Assembly (NCBI GenBank): GCA_051418055.1
Contig: JBPRGH010000085.1
Coordinates: 62,001-126,000 of the forward strand
Direction: 5' to 3'
Source of the DNA: JBPRGH01 sp051418055
Lineage (GTDB): Bacteria; Bacteroidota; Bacteroidia; Cytophagales; Cyclobacteriaceae
Length of the DNA stretch: 64,000 nt
The notes beneath the pieces are model-generated. The model saw nothing but the letters and a program-made list of their open reading frames with translations, searched no databases and had not been told where the DNA came from. Positions 17,401 to 25,804 of the stretch are shown here, piece after piece. A program made the position numbers and the translations under genes. How positions within the stretch are numbered: the first letter of the stretch is position 1; every line of letters begins with the position of its first letter.

Positions 17401-18592
17401 TTGGATAATTTGGCTTAGTAAATCCTTCTGTATTTTCAATAACATTATTATGAAGTACTTCTGACTCAGCAAGATCCATAAGCCCCACCACATTCCGTAG
17501 TGTTTGAGTGTCATTGTTTCTATTTACAACATAAACTTCTATACGTGTAACATTAATTCCTGAAGACACAAAAGGTAATCCTGCTAGCCAGTTTTGATAG
17601 TTATTTCTAAAAAAATGCCCGAGAAAAAAATGTCGGTTGTCATCATACCGGGAGGCTATAATTTCAAAAGGCCTTCCCTGACTGCCACCTCCTTCAATTT
17701 CTATAGTTTCAGTTTTTCCCCTTTGAGTGGAGGCCAGTGCTGTGACATACAGATCGCCAAACTGCATTTGTGCTTTTACTCCAAAAAGATTCTGTCCACC
17801 ATTAATAAGACTGTTGTTTAAGGGGAGGCTTACATTTCCTATTTCCAGCTTTTTGAGGATATCTTCTTTAAAGCCGGTATAATCTACTTTTAAATTATTT
17901 TCAAAATCAAAAGAGCTGTTATTGTCATAATTTGCAGTTATGGCAAGTTTTTCACCCACTTTACCAACCACATTCATGCTGATCTGCTCATCGAATTCGA
18001 ATCCGCCGCTACGTTGCATGCGAGTAGAAATATTCGGATTATCCATCCGTTGCCAGCTGGCGCCAAAATCGAGTGTTACAAAACCTCTGGGTACAATTTC
18101 CACGTAGCTACCCCCGAAGATGCGGTCAAAGACAGGGCTTACATATATGGGTGGAATAAGGTTACGGCCACTTACGGCACTTTCACCATCTAGTGCAGCA
18201 GATTTATCCTTCCAGTATTCACGCAAGATCTGGCGATCCTGATATTCCATAAACTCCTCATATGTCATTGAGGTAGTAGGCCGGTAATTTAGATCTCCAA
18301 TCCTTTCATAAATAGTATAATTCATTGAGGTATCAATTTCTACATCAAGGGAAAGACTGGAGGGATTGCGAAGTAAAAAGGGAGTTTGCGTGATGCGGTT
18401 GGAGAAAGGGTCTCCATAGCGATCCTGAGGTTCAAAAATAGGTGTACGTCTTGGTCGGTACTGCTGCGTTGTATCCTGCTTAGTCGTATCCTGAGTCTGC
18501 TGAAACAGCATATACGAATAACTGTCAAAGCCGACTGCAGGCAGAGACAGGATTAATCCCAGCAATATGAGTAGACTGTATGTGAATCTCAA
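11447..18592 (-). CDS. sprA: SprA, outer-membrane translocon of the type IX secretion system
   Basis: A 2381-residue protein with a signal peptide (MRFTYSLLILLGLILSLPA). SprA forms the giant beta-barrel pore through which T9SS cargo crosses the outer membrane and is needed for gliding and secretion in Flavobacterium (Sov in Porphyromonas). Size, beta-rich composition, plug-type segments such as YEKADMFNFNTRSLVGTRLD and the terminal aromatic beta-strand (AGIQLRFSLAQ) fit. The gene starts 4 bp after the ruvA stop, so it is co-transcribed with maeB and ruvA. Two candidate cargo proteins with sorting domains are encoded at 33.0-35.4 kb. No frameshift is seen across the full length. Confidence 0.96.
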   Translation of the reverse strand: MRFTYSLLILLGLILSLPAVGFDSYSYMLFQQTQDTTKQDTTQQYRPRRTPIFEPQDRYGDPFSNRITQTPFLLRNPSSLSLDVEIDTSMNYTIYERIGDLNYRPTTSMTYEEFMEYQDRQILREYWKDKSAALDGESAVSGRNLIPPIYVSPVFDRIFGGSYVEIVPRGFVTLDFGASWQRMDNPNISTRMQRSGGFEFDEQISMNVVGKVGEKLAITANYDNNSSFDFENNLKVDYTGFKEDILKKLEIGNVSLPLNNSLINGGQNLFGVKAQMQFGDLYVTALASTQRGKTETIEIEGGGSQGRPFEIIASRYDDNRHFFLGHFFRNNYQNWLAGLPFVSSGINVTRIEVYVVNRNNDTQTLRNVVGLMDLAESEVLHNNVIENTEGFTKPNYPNANAANILYEAVKGVESRNADQIITTLESLSYGGQPLNLENGTDFEKISGARKLSENEYVLNRELGYISLFRKLQNDEALAIAYEYTYRGQQYKVGELSEDYSGFDEDKAIFLKLLRQRKIPVDRQGDALPTWELMMKNIYNLSASNVSEEGFQLRVIYRDDNTGIDNPQLQEGVRARNFQLIELMGLDQLNQNEDRQRDGNFDFIPGITIIPETGLIIFPVLKPFEDPLREVFENDPNEDILESKYVYNELYDLTQIDAQQVAVKDKYFIIGSFQSGASNEINLPAISISEGSVKVFAGGVPLVEGRDYQVNYNFGKITILNQGILSSGKTISVTYEKADMFNFNTRSLVGTRLDYQVDEDINLGATLLHLSERRLSTRNSLGNEPTKNTKYGFDLNIRKDSRVLTKALDFLPFLSTKEKSTISFSGEFAQLIPGTSSIVDGEGTSYIDDFEAAATPFSLMNPFSWYFAATPETPDDRFVAPAPAGEGYRRAKIAWYEIDPIFYSSTNADKPDNIPDEITNHYVRPISPQEIFPNQDRQILNINERIFDIAYYPEERGIYNFNPDFESLDARKNWGGITNAITNEVDFDEANIEYLEFWLMDPFIDSENGEIDDGRNNPTPNQTGGKLIFNLGTISEDIMKDGRHAFENGLPEDGNYAEGENVVKNDWGYVTTEQFLVDAFDNSASARANQDVGLDGAPDEIEKSLFPALNNLDDPAADNFQYFLGGELDNENAGILRRYKNFNGLDGNSPISTDGNFARSSTTRPDNEDINEDNTLNEVEEYYEYSLNLRPSTVKVGQEYIVDKMTQSDIHGDEVTWYLVRIPVRDGKKFGNINGFKSIRYVRTYLTDFAEPVVLRFANFRFVSSKWRRYEKPLEQSGVIELPEPDNFQNFTVSVVSVEKNGQGDGVTQSPYVLPPGFVRDRDNTSVNERQLNEQSLQLCVDELEDGDARAVFRNFNPSLDMINFGRIKMFVHANSLDAEDDELTAFLRLGSDVDSNYYEIEIPLKISDPQLSSPEAVWPQENEIDLAFQELFALKSERDRLNIRKSQIYPLNGPEIVGRHRLRLKGNPNISEVTWITLGVRNTRSVDGRSLSACVWTNELRVTDFDKTAGWAANATLNAKLADFATITASARHSTFGFGGIQERISQRDRSVRSSYDIAANVAVDKLLPEEAGLQIPMFVSYEKNIEEPRFDPANPDIELDATLQSLEEQEDRDTYRQVVIDESTRRSINFINVKKVKTNPDAKDHFYDISNLAFSYSYNDMRRSNFNLAGVYRQNITGSVAYNYSPQSEPWQPFSKWESLKSPYLKLIKDFNLNLSPSSISIRGDLNRQFQRTTYRNIGNTSSEPVYEKFFNFNRLYALRWNLTRSLSLDYDASAMAIVDEPEGAINEEAQDSIWTNLKHLGRTKDFVQNIAANYRLPFDKLPVTDWISADLRYQASYRWNAGPAGVNNQPDSLDFGNTIQNSRSQTISGKIDLVKLYNKSKFLQTINRPQRNTRSTRSRPTAQKVDEEEPKETSSSVKTFFRFLMMVRSINANYSIREATILPGFSRNPYILGLDSGFMAPGIPFLLGSQDPGIKNSATNPDDLWLIQNENLTTPFSQDRTEDLTLRANIEPFEDFKLQLDAKKSTVSGYREIFRYEADSVSASNTSGFISENPNRGGSFTVSYIMIGTAFKGNPDNNSPIFEDFERNISIIRNRLSEANGFIGTYDTAQDVLIPAFVAAYSGRDVNNTSLSPFPKIPLPNWRIDYNGLSKIGIFKDKVQSITLSHSYKSTYTVGNYTSSLQYQKFIGLDTELENYNNTYYPFVLDPEQNRIVPIFIVNQVVLTEQFAPLIGIDIRTKDRLGIKIDYGTQRDVGLNISNSQVTEVSSEDISLEVNYTKKGFKLPFKNQGRVITLKNDLTFRMSFTIRNTKTIQRKINEDDKPTNGNYNFQLRPNINYVVNDKINLNFYFERNVNEPVVSTSYKRSTTQAGIQLRFSLAQ

Positions 18593-18596
18593 CTTG

Positions 18597-19181
18597 TTAA
18601 GCGCTTTTCAATGCCTGCTTTATCAGTTCCTCTAAACTTATATTACTACCCGTTTTTTTAAGGATACTGTCGATGCTTTTTTCAGCAGTGCTCTTGTTAA
18701 TACCAAGAACGGTTAAAGCTGATAACGCTTCTGCTCTTACCGTATTGTGTGAAGGCTTTGTAATCTCACCGGAAATTTCTTCTTTTTGTATTTTATCCTT
18801 CAGCTCTAAAATTATCCGCTGGGCTGTTTTGGCTCCCACACCCTTAACACTTTGAATAGTACGTACATCATCGGATATAATAGCCCGCTGAAGTTCCTCT
18901 GGTGGAAGCGAAGATTGTATCATTAAAGCTGTATTCGGTCCCACTCCTGATATTGACAAAAGGCTTAAGAACATTCTCTTTTCAGCCAGTGTATGAAATC
19001 CAAATAGTGTATGTGAATCTTCTTTTACATGCAGATATGCATGTAGTTTTACTTTTGCAGCACCTTTTATGGCACTGAAAGTATTTAATGAAATATTTAG
19101 CTGGTAACCTATACCATTAACATCAATGATTGTGTGAGTAGGTTCATTGACGGTTATTTTACCTTCTATATAGGCTATCAT
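18597..19181 (-). CDS. ruvA: Holliday junction branch-migration protein RuvA
   Basis: A 194-residue RuvA. The N-terminal OB-fold domain begins MIAYIEGKI and holds DVNGIGYQLNI. The two helix-hairpin-helix elements are LLSISGVGPNTALMI and IQSVKGVGAKTAQRIILEL, which bind the junction, and a C-terminal domain (ALSALTVLGINKSTAEKSI) contacts RuvB. The start overlaps the maeB stop by 4 bp and sprA follows after 4 bp. The maeB-ruvA-sprA arrangement places DNA repair and secretion genes in one transcript. All domains are complete. Confidence 0.97.
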   Translation of the reverse strand: MIAYIEGKITVNEPTHTIIDVNGIGYQLNISLNTFSAIKGAAKVKLHAYLHVKEDSHTLFGFHTLAEKRMFLSLLSISGVGPNTALMIQSSLPPEELQRAIISDDVRTIQSVKGVGAKTAQRIILELKDKIQKEEISGEITKPSHNTVRAEALSALTVLGINKSTAEKSIDSILKKTGSNISLEELIKQALKSA

Positions 19182-21466
19182 TTTTGATTTAACTTTTGAT
19201 AATATATTTGAGAATCAACTACTGCAATGGCAGCCATATTAATTATTTCCCTAACGGAGCTACCCAGCTGAAGAATATGTACCGGTTTACGCATACCAAG
19301 AAGTATTGGTCCGATAGCCTCTGTATTACCTACTTCTATTAAAAGTTTATAAGCGATATTTCCTGAGGCCAGATCGGGGAATATTAAAGTATTTGCTCCC
19401 TCTTTTACTAGTTCACTAAATGGATATAGCTCTTCCTGGATCTCTGTGTTTATGGCAACATTTGCCTGGATTTCACCTTCAATTGTTAATTCAGGGAATC
19501 TCTTTTTGGCTTTATCTGCAGCTTCTTTAGCTTTTTCAGGTATTTTTCCCTTACTGGATCCGAAGTTAGAATAAGAAAGAACTGCAATACGTGGCTCAAT
19601 ATCAAATACTTTTACTGCCCGGGAAGTCAAACCAATAATATCTACCAACTCATCGGCTGTTGGATCAACATTAACAGTAGTATCGGCAAAAAAGTAGGTA
19701 TTTTTCTTGTTAGAAATTATATACATACCTGCTACACGGCTCAAGCCTTTTTCAAGGCCGATGACTTGTAGTGCCGGACGTATAGTTCGGGGATAATCTT
19801 TTGTAAGGCCTGAAATAAGCGCATCAGCTTCATCATGGTCCACCATCATAGAACCAAAATAATTGCGGTCTTTCATCAGTTTACGTGCTTCGTCAAGAGT
19901 TACGCCTTTTCTATTTCTCCTCTTATAATACTCCTGGGCGTATTCCTCTCTTTTTGACTCCTCTTTAAAGGGGTCGATAATCTTACAGCCGGTAAGATCC
20001 AGGCTATGCTCCTGAATTATCCGCTCAATAAGCTCAGAGTCACCTAATAATATAGGTTTGGCTATATTCTCATCACGGAGGGTTTGTGCTGCTTTTAAGA
20101 TTTTGGGATTATGAGCTTCCGCAAAGACAATACGTTTAGGATCTTTTTTAGCTCTGTTTATTATACGAGAAGTAAGCTTTTCATCTATACCAATACGGCG
20201 CAACAGGTCCATATGGTATTTTTCCCAATCTGTAATTTCAATTCGGGCAACACCGGATTCTATGGCAGCTTTTGCTACAGCCGGACTAATGGCCGTTATT
20301 AAACGTGGGTCTAATGGTTTGGGGATCAGGTATTCTTTTCCAAAATTTATAACGTCACTTTCATACGCTTTATTTACTAGTTCAGGAACGGGTTCTTTAG
20401 CAAGATCTGCAATTGCACGTACTGCCGCTAATTTCATCGCCTCATTGATGGCAGATGCACGCACATCAAGGGCGCCCCTAAAAATATAAGGGAATCCAAG
20501 CACATTATTTACCTGGTTAGGATGATCACTTCTTCCGGTTGCCATTATAATATCATCGCGTGTCTGCATGGCAAGGTCATAGGCGATTTCCGGATTTGGA
20601 TTAGCCAGGGCAAATACTATTGGATTTGCTGCCATTTTCTTCAGGTGGCCCGGATTCAAAACATCAGCAATAGAAAGGCCCAGGAAAAAATCAGCACCCT
20701 CCATCGCCTCATCAAGTGTATCAATATCACGATCCGTAGCGAACTGTGCTTTATACTTATCGAGGTTTTCTCTCTTTTTATTTAAAACGCCCTTACTATC
20801 AAGCATGATAATATTTTCTCTACGGGCTCCAAGAGATATATAGATATTAGAGCAGGCAATAGCAGCAGCGCCAGCACCATTAACAACAATTTTGATCTCG
20901 TCAATTTTTTTATTTACCAGCTCAAGGGCATTTATAAGGCCGGCCGCAGAAATAATTGCGGTTCCATGTTGGTCGTCATGCATGACCGGAATAGTCATTT
21001 CATCTTTCAGCCGTTCTTCAACTGTAAAACTTGCGGGAGCACTGATATCTTCAAGATTTATACCTCCGAAAGTTGGCTCCAGGGATTTTACGATCTGGAT
21101 GAACTTTTCAGGGTCTTTTTCATCTATTTCTATATCGAAAACATCAATACCGGCAAATTTTTTAAATAATACACCTTTTCCTTCCATCACTGGTTTGGAA
21201 GCATCGGGGCCAATATCGCCAAGTCCTAAAACAGCAGTACCATTTGTAATAACGGCAACAAGATTTCCCTTGGCTGTGTATTTATAAACATTATCTTTAT
21301 TTTCCGCTATTTCTTTACAGGGTTCGGCAACACCAGGGGAATAAGCCAATGCCAGATCAAGCTGTGAGCTTAATACTTTAGTGGGTACGACTTCAATTTT
21401 CCCCGCCGGCTCCTGTGAATGATAATTTAAAGCGTCTTTTTTATTGATTTTTTTGCTTCCGGGCAT
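19178..21466 (-). CDS. maeB: NADP-dependent malic enzyme (MaeB type)
   Basis: A 762-residue fusion. The malic enzyme part (about 1-420) oxidatively decarboxylates malate to pyruvate; it has YSPGVAEPCKEI, the metal-binding stretch VMHDDQHGTA and the nucleotide-binding VVNGAGAAAIACSNI. The C-terminal part (about 435-762) is a phosphotransacetylase-like domain, usually regulatory in MaeB (acetyl-CoA sensing) rather than catalytic. Length matches E. coli MaeB (759). It is the first gene of the maeB-ruvA-sprA unit and has a good -7 box 17-24 bp upstream. Confidence 0.95.
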   Translation of the reverse strand: MPGSKKINKKDALNYHSQEPAGKIEVVPTKVLSSQLDLALAYSPGVAEPCKEIAENKDNVYKYTAKGNLVAVITNGTAVLGLGDIGPDASKPVMEGKGVLFKKFAGIDVFDIEIDEKDPEKFIQIVKSLEPTFGGINLEDISAPASFTVEERLKDEMTIPVMHDDQHGTAIISAAGLINALELVNKKIDEIKIVVNGAGAAAIACSNIYISLGARRENIIMLDSKGVLNKKRENLDKYKAQFATDRDIDTLDEAMEGADFFLGLSIADVLNPGHLKKMAANPIVFALANPNPEIAYDLAMQTRDDIIMATGRSDHPNQVNNVLGFPYIFRGALDVRASAINEAMKLAAVRAIADLAKEPVPELVNKAYESDVINFGKEYLIPKPLDPRLITAISPAVAKAAIESGVARIEITDWEKYHMDLLRRIGIDEKLTSRIINRAKKDPKRIVFAEAHNPKILKAAQTLRDENIAKPILLGDSELIERIIQEHSLDLTGCKIIDPFKEESKREEYAQEYYKRRNRKGVTLDEARKLMKDRNYFGSMMVDHDEADALISGLTKDYPRTIRPALQVIGLEKGLSRVAGMYIISNKKNTYFFADTTVNVDPTADELVDIIGLTSRAVKVFDIEPRIAVLSYSNFGSSKGKIPEKAKEAADKAKKRFPELTIEGEIQANVAINTEIQEELYPFSELVKEGANTLIFPDLASGNIAYKLLIEVGNTEAIGPILLGMRKPVHILQLGSSVREIINMAAIAVVDSQIYYQKLNQK

Positions 21467-21482
21467 ATATTAAAGATTTTGG

Positions 21483-21490
21483 CAAAGATA
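21483..21490 (-). promoter_or_regulatory. candidate -7 box for the maeB-ruvA-sprA operon
   Basis: The minus strand reads TATCTTTG, an exact TAnnTTTG as used by the Bacteroidota primary sigma factor. It would give a leader of only about 13 nt before the maeB ATG. No clear -33 element was found. Confidence 0.4.
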
Positions 21491-21504
21491 AGAAATATAA
21501 GGTT

Positions 21505-22593
21505 TTAAGACCGTGGTTCGAAAGTATGTAGAATCACCTCCAGTTCTCTCATAAATTCTCTTTGTGATTTACCAGGGCTGAAGACAAAGCCTTCAAGGTA
21601 GTATAATCTGCCTAATTTTTCATCAACTACAACATAACTAAGGAATGGTCCACCCATAGAGGCTGTTCTGGTTCGCCAAAGACCCCTTGTTTCAACAGCA
21701 TATAGGCCATTGAAATTAACTTCCTTTGTTACCACCGGTTTAAAAGGTACACCTGTTTCGGTAATAATATAGGTATCCGGTACGGCAGGATCCTCAAAAA
21801 GCTTTTTACGTGCAATAGAATCCCTGAACTGAATGATTTGCTCTTTTGAAAACTGCTCTTCACTAACATATGGACGGTATGTAACGAATATATTTTTATC
21901 ATTATCATCATTCATTTGACGAAACCATACAAATTTATCATCATTTGCAGCCATTTTATAGCCAAAAGGTATTTTAAGGTAAAAATCATGATCCTTTACC
22001 AGGGCATCGCTTATGCCTTTTAATGCTTTAGATTTAAATAACCCTTTTTCGAGGCGCTCTCTTTCGCGTACGTTAAAGATAGATCGTATCTGCTCTTCAT
22101 TCTCCATTATTTTTGTTGCGAGCTGGTCCGAGGTTTTTGAAAAAAGATAAAGCACCTGTTGGCCTTTGGCATAAACATCTTTGGCAGAAAACATAAAAAG
22201 ATCCGGTTCATTCTCGATACGGTTTAGGGAACTTTCGGTAAAATAACTTCTTACTCTTTTTGTACCGGGAGATTTATCATCCAGGGTCATTACAAAAATC
22301 AGGTTGCTTACCGACTTCAGCACATTATTTAAATCCTCCGGCTCAACCTGGCTCATATTAAAATATGGCTCTTCTCTTGGTAAACCTGCCACCTCACTTA
22401 ACATCACACTTCTTAACGCACGACCTACAGTATCAGAATACAGAGCAGAATCCATCACTAAAATCACTTCGCCTGCACGACCTGTAGCTTGTCTCTGTAA
22501 ACCCTTATCTGTACCTCCATCACCATTTCCAGAGTCACACCCTAAAAAAAGTAATATAGTCAGAGGTAGTAAAAAAATTATATATTTATTCAT
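21505..22593 (-). CDS. DUF4837 family lipoprotein
   Basis: A 362-residue predicted lipoprotein with lipobox LFLGC (Cys19) and a Gly/Asp-rich linker. The mature part matches DUF4837, a Bacteroidota family: TGRAGEVILVMDSALY early, then EVAGLPREEPYFNMSQVEP, and a C-terminal block with ETRGLWRTRTASMGGPFLSY. No catalytic motif is recognised and the family has no assigned function; an outer- or inner-membrane-anchored periplasmic role is inferred. It is separated from maeB by 38 bp. Confidence 0.85.
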   Translation of the reverse strand: MNKYIIFLLPLTILLFLGCDSGNGDGGTDKGLQRQATGRAGEVILVMDSALYSDTVGRALRSVMLSEVAGLPREEPYFNMSQVEPEDLNNVLKSVSNLIFVMTLDDKSPGTKRVRSYFTESSLNRIENEPDLFMFSAKDVYAKGQQVLYLFSKTSDQLATKIMENEEQIRSIFNVRERERLEKGLFKSKALKGISDALVKDHDFYLKIPFGYKMAANDDKFVWFRQMNDDNDKNIFVTYRPYVSEEQFSKEQIIQFRDSIARKKLFEDPAVPDTYIITETGVPFKPVVTKEVNFNGLYAVETRGLWRTRTASMGGPFLSYVVVDEKLGRLYYLEGFVFSPGKSQREFMRELEVILHTFEPRS

Positions 22594-22632
22594 TTTCTAA
22601 TTAATCTTAATTCAATAATAACAAACTAACAA

Positions 22633-22660
22633 AAAAGACACACTGTTGGGTGTGTCTTTT
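22633..22660 (-). terminator. rho-independent terminator after the mltD-like gene
   Basis: Perfect arms AAAAGACACAC / GTGTGTCTTTT around a 6-base loop, followed on the minus strand by a T-run. It sits 22 bp past the mltD-like stop and before the DUF4837 gene, so the two are separate transcripts. Confidence 0.85.
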
Positions 22661-22681
22661 ATTATATATAAAAAGTTAAAA

Positions 22682-24043
22682 TTATCCCAACTTAAGCTTT
22701 TGACCGGGTTTTATGTTACTGGTATTCATATTATTAAGCTCTTTTATTTTTTCAATTGTCAATCCCTCATACTTTCTTGAGATATCCCATAATGTATCAC
22801 CAGGCTGCACAGTATATATTTTAGAATCAGGTATCGATACAGGATATCGTTTATTTCCTGCTGTAGAATTTCCATAACTATTACTGTTTAGCCATATAGA
22901 AAGTGGTTGTCCGACTCTGATCAGGTTACTACGTAAATTATTCCATTTCTTAATATCTGCAATTCTAACCCCATATTTTCCTGCTATAGTTCCTAATACA
23001 TCACCACTTCGTACACGATGAACTATTTTATCGCGGCCATATGTGCTTCCTATCGTATTTCGTGCCATATGAGCCAACTCTTCTCTGCCTGTCCTGCTGG
23101 CTGAATCAAGAATTGCAACTCTATTATTATTTAAAACTTCTTTAGTTTTATAAGGGATCCGAAGTACAAAGTCATTAACATTAGCGGGGACTGCATTACG
23201 CATCAACGCCGGATTAAGTTTCTGGATATCTTCAAGGCATATATTTAATTGGGCGGCAAGGGTTTCAAGATTCACGAAATCATTTACTCTTATTGTATCA
23301 TATACAGGTAAATATTCCAGTTGCTCTTCAAATAAATTATGTTCGTCTGCATAATTTAATACATAAGTCATGGCAGTAAACTGTGGGAGGTAAGATCTGG
23401 TTTCCCGATGGAGCAAGGGATATATTTCCCAAAATGTTTTTTTATAACCTGACCTTCTTATTGCTTTTCTTACATTTCCGGGACCGGTATTATAGGCAGC
23501 TATAGCCAACTCCCAGTCACCAAACATGCCATAAAGCTGCTTCAGATAAAGACAAGCAGCTTCCGTGGATGCCTCAAAATCAATCCGTTCATCAATGTAC
23601 CAATCCTGATGTAGCTTAAATGAACGCCCGGTAAGGGGCATAAACTGCCATAAACCCACTGCCCTGGCATGAGAAACAGCTTTAGGATTTAATCCTGATT
23701 CAATAATAGCCAGATACTTCAGCTCATCTGGTAAGCCATGTTTTTTAAGATATTTTTCAAAAATAGGGAAGTAGAGGTTTTTGCGCTTAAGCATCAGCCG
23801 GGTATACTCCCGGTCTTTAACAGCAAAGTAATTGATGAATGCGTATACCTTTTCATTTAGATGGAGAGGGATCTCGTTTTCTATACAGGAAAGCCTGTCT
23901 GCAATGAGATCATAATTGGCTTCACCCGGAATATAATCATAGTCAGATATAATTTCAATAAGAGGCTCTGAGGTCTCTAAAATAGTTTGGCCATTAGCCT
24001 GTGAAAAAAATAATGCCAGACAAACAATTAAAAAATATCTCAT
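22682..24043 (-). CDS. mltD: MltD-like membrane-associated lytic transglycosylase with two LysM domains
   Basis: A 453-residue exported murein hydrolase that should cleave the MurNAc-GlcNAc bond with 1,6-anhydro product. A signal peptide ends near SQANGQ. The SLT family 1 domain has the catalytic Glu115 in AIIESGLNPKAVSHARAVGLW followed by QFMP, and AYNTGPGNVRKAI. Two C-terminal LysM peptidoglycan-binding repeats start HRVRSGDVLGTIAGKYG and YTVQPGDTLWDISRKYEG. The signal ends in Gly-Gln rather than a lipobox Cys, unlike E. coli MltD. The start overlaps the gatA stop by 4 bp. Confidence 0.92.
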   Translation of the reverse strand: MRYFLIVCLALFFSQANGQTILETSEPLIEIISDYDYIPGEANYDLIADRLSCIENEIPLHLNEKVYAFINYFAVKDREYTRLMLKRKNLYFPIFEKYLKKHGLPDELKYLAIIESGLNPKAVSHARAVGLWQFMPLTGRSFKLHQDWYIDERIDFEASTEAACLYLKQLYGMFGDWELAIAAYNTGPGNVRKAIRRSGYKKTFWEIYPLLHRETRSYLPQFTAMTYVLNYADEHNLFEEQLEYLPVYDTIRVNDFVNLETLAAQLNICLEDIQKLNPALMRNAVPANVNDFVLRIPYKTKEVLNNNRVAILDSASRTGREELAHMARNTIGSTYGRDKIVHRVRSGDVLGTIAGKYGVRIADIKKWNNLRSNLIRVGQPLSIWLNSNSYGNSTAGNKRYPVSIPDSKIYTVQPGDTLWDISRKYEGLTIEKIKELNNMNTSNIKPGQKLKLG

Positions 24044-25485
24044 ACCACCTCAGTTAATTCCCTACTATTCATTAAATAGTTTGAGAAGGAAAAAAGTTTG
24101 CCTTCTTCAAAATCATTTGCAATTATTTGTAATCCTATTGGTAAACCATTTTTATCTTTTCCTACAGGAATAGATATTGCCGGTAAACCCGCAACTGATG
24201 CCGGAACTGTATAAAGATCTGCCAGGTACATTTCCAATGGATCATCAGTAAACTCATTTAACTTAAATGCCGTTGTGGGAGTTGTAGGCAGAATTATAAA
24301 ATCATATTTTTCCAGGATTGATCTCATTTGATCCCTTATCAGTCTTCGTACTTTTTGTGCCTTGGTATAATACGCCTCATAATAACTGGCACTTAATACA
24401 AAAGTACCAAGCAATATACGTCTTTTAACCTCATCTCCAAACCCTTCAGAACGGGTTTTTTTATACATTTCGTCCAATGTAAGGTTATCAGGATTTCTAT
24501 AACCGTATTTTACACCATCATATCGTGAAAGATTTGAGCTGGCTTCGGCAGTAGTTAATATATAATAAGTTGGTAATGCAAAATCGAGGAGAGGGAATTC
24601 CACCTGTTCAACAGTATGTCCTTTTTCTTTAAGGTGATCAAGAACTTTTTTTGTAGCTTCTTTTATTTCTTCCTGTAAGCCTTCAGCTTCTATTGTCTCA
24701 GGAAAAAATGCTACTTTAATTTTCTTCTCAATGTCGGGACCTTCAGTTGAATACGGCTTTACCTCATTATGGCTAACCGTACTGTCGTAATCATCACTTC
24801 CTGAAATTTTCTCCAGTACCAGCTCACAATCTTTAATGTTTTTCGCAAATATTCCTATACAATCAAATGAAGAGGCATAAGCTACTAATCCGTATCTGGA
24901 AATTCTGGAGTAAGTTGGTTTTAAACCGACAACGCCACAAAAAGCAGCCGGTTGTCTTACGGAACCTCCGGTATCAGAACCAAGAGAGACCAGGCACATA
25001 TCTGCCTGAACGGCTACAGCTGAACCACCAGAAGAGCCACCGGGTACTCTTTCTTTATTCAAAGCGTTTTTCACAGGTCCAAATGAAGAATTTTCATTCG
25101 ATGAGCCCATAGCAAATTCATCACAGTTGTTACGGCCAATAACTATAGCATCCTCCTCAAGAAGACGCTGTACAGCAGTACCATTAAATTGTGATTTAAA
25201 TCCGGTAAGGATTTGACTGCCAGCCTGTAAACCATGATCTAAATGACAAAGCACGTCTTTTAGGGTAATAACCATCCCTGCAAGGCTTCCTGCGGTGTCA
25301 TTTTTTATTTTTTCATCGATTTCCTTAGCACGGGTCAGTGCTTCCCGGTCATAGACTTCTACTAAAGCATTAAGATCCTTATGCTTTTTGATATTCTCTA
25401 AATAATAATTTACAAGTTCTACGCAGGAGAGTTCACCGGCCTTTAAAGCAGTGCTAATGGCCTGAAATGAAGCGTATTTGTCCAA
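24040..25485 (-). CDS. gatA: Asp-tRNA(Asn)/Glu-tRNA(Gln) amidotransferase subunit A
   Basis: This 481-residue amidase supplies ammonia from glutamine for tRNA-dependent Asn/Gln formation with GatB and GatC. The Ser-cisSer-Lys triad is visible: the Lys in VITLKDVLCH, the cis-Ser in PGGSSGGSAVAVQ and the nucleophile in GSDTGGSVRQPAAF. Length is usual for GatA. It starts 2 bp after tatA and overlaps the mltD-like start by 4 bp, forming a tatA-gatA-mltD operon. gatB and gatC are not in the window. Confidence 0.95.
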   Translation of the reverse strand: MDKYASFQAISTALKAGELSCVELVNYYLENIKKHKDLNALVEVYDREALTRAKEIDEKIKNDTAGSLAGMVITLKDVLCHLDHGLQAGSQILTGFKSQFNGTAVQRLLEEDAIVIGRNNCDEFAMGSSNENSSFGPVKNALNKERVPGGSSGGSAVAVQADMCLVSLGSDTGGSVRQPAAFCGVVGLKPTYSRISRYGLVAYASSFDCIGIFAKNIKDCELVLEKISGSDDYDSTVSHNEVKPYSTEGPDIEKKIKVAFFPETIEAEGLQEEIKEATKKVLDHLKEKGHTVEQVEFPLLDFALPTYYILTTAEASSNLSRYDGVKYGYRNPDNLTLDEMYKKTRSEGFGDEVKRRILLGTFVLSASYYEAYYTKAQKVRRLIRDQMRSILEKYDFIILPTTPTTAFKLNEFTDDPLEMYLADLYTVPASVAGLPAISIPVGKDKNGLPIGLQIIANDFEEGKLFSFSNYLMNSRELTEVV

Positions 25486-25487
25486 TA

Positions 25488-25715
25488 TTATTTAGTTTCT
25501 TTATCCTCGTTAGGGTTAGATGTTGTAGTTGTAGTGCCGGCTTTTTCGATATCATTTTTGATCTCTTTGGTAGCATCTTTAAATTCTCTGATACCTCTGC
25601 CCAGACCTTTAGCGAGTTCAGGGATTCTTTTCGCACCAAATAATAATAAAATCACTAATACGATAATTACCATTTCCCAACCACCTGGCATGCTGAATAA
25701 AAGAAGTGTCTGCAT
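25488..25715 (-). CDS. tatA: twin-arginine translocase subunit TatA
   Basis: A 75-residue TatA/E. A short periplasmic N terminus leads into one transmembrane helix (EMVIIVLVILLLFGA). The FG motif and the amphipathic helix RIPELAKGLGRGIREFKDAT follow, then a charged, Thr-rich tail. TatA oligomers form the conduit for folded proteins. It is the first gene of the tatA-gatA-mltD unit. tatC is not in the window. The spacing and the IPELAKGLG motif are diagnostic. Confidence 0.95.
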   Translation of the reverse strand: MQTLLLFSMPGGWEMVIIVLVILLLFGAKRIPELAKGLGRGIREFKDATKEIKNDIEKAGTTTTTSNPNEDKETK

Positions 25716-25804
25716 AATCTTTCTATTTGAAGTGTAAAGTTATAACTATTATATGAAGGAAAAAATTCGTTTTTCTGACAACGTTAAATTTTTATTTTAG
25801 TTCC

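Noticed and set aside
11447..18592. Possible frameshift or fusion in the giant sprA gene
   Set aside because: The frame is continuous from signal peptide to the terminal aromatic strand and the length is normal for SprA.
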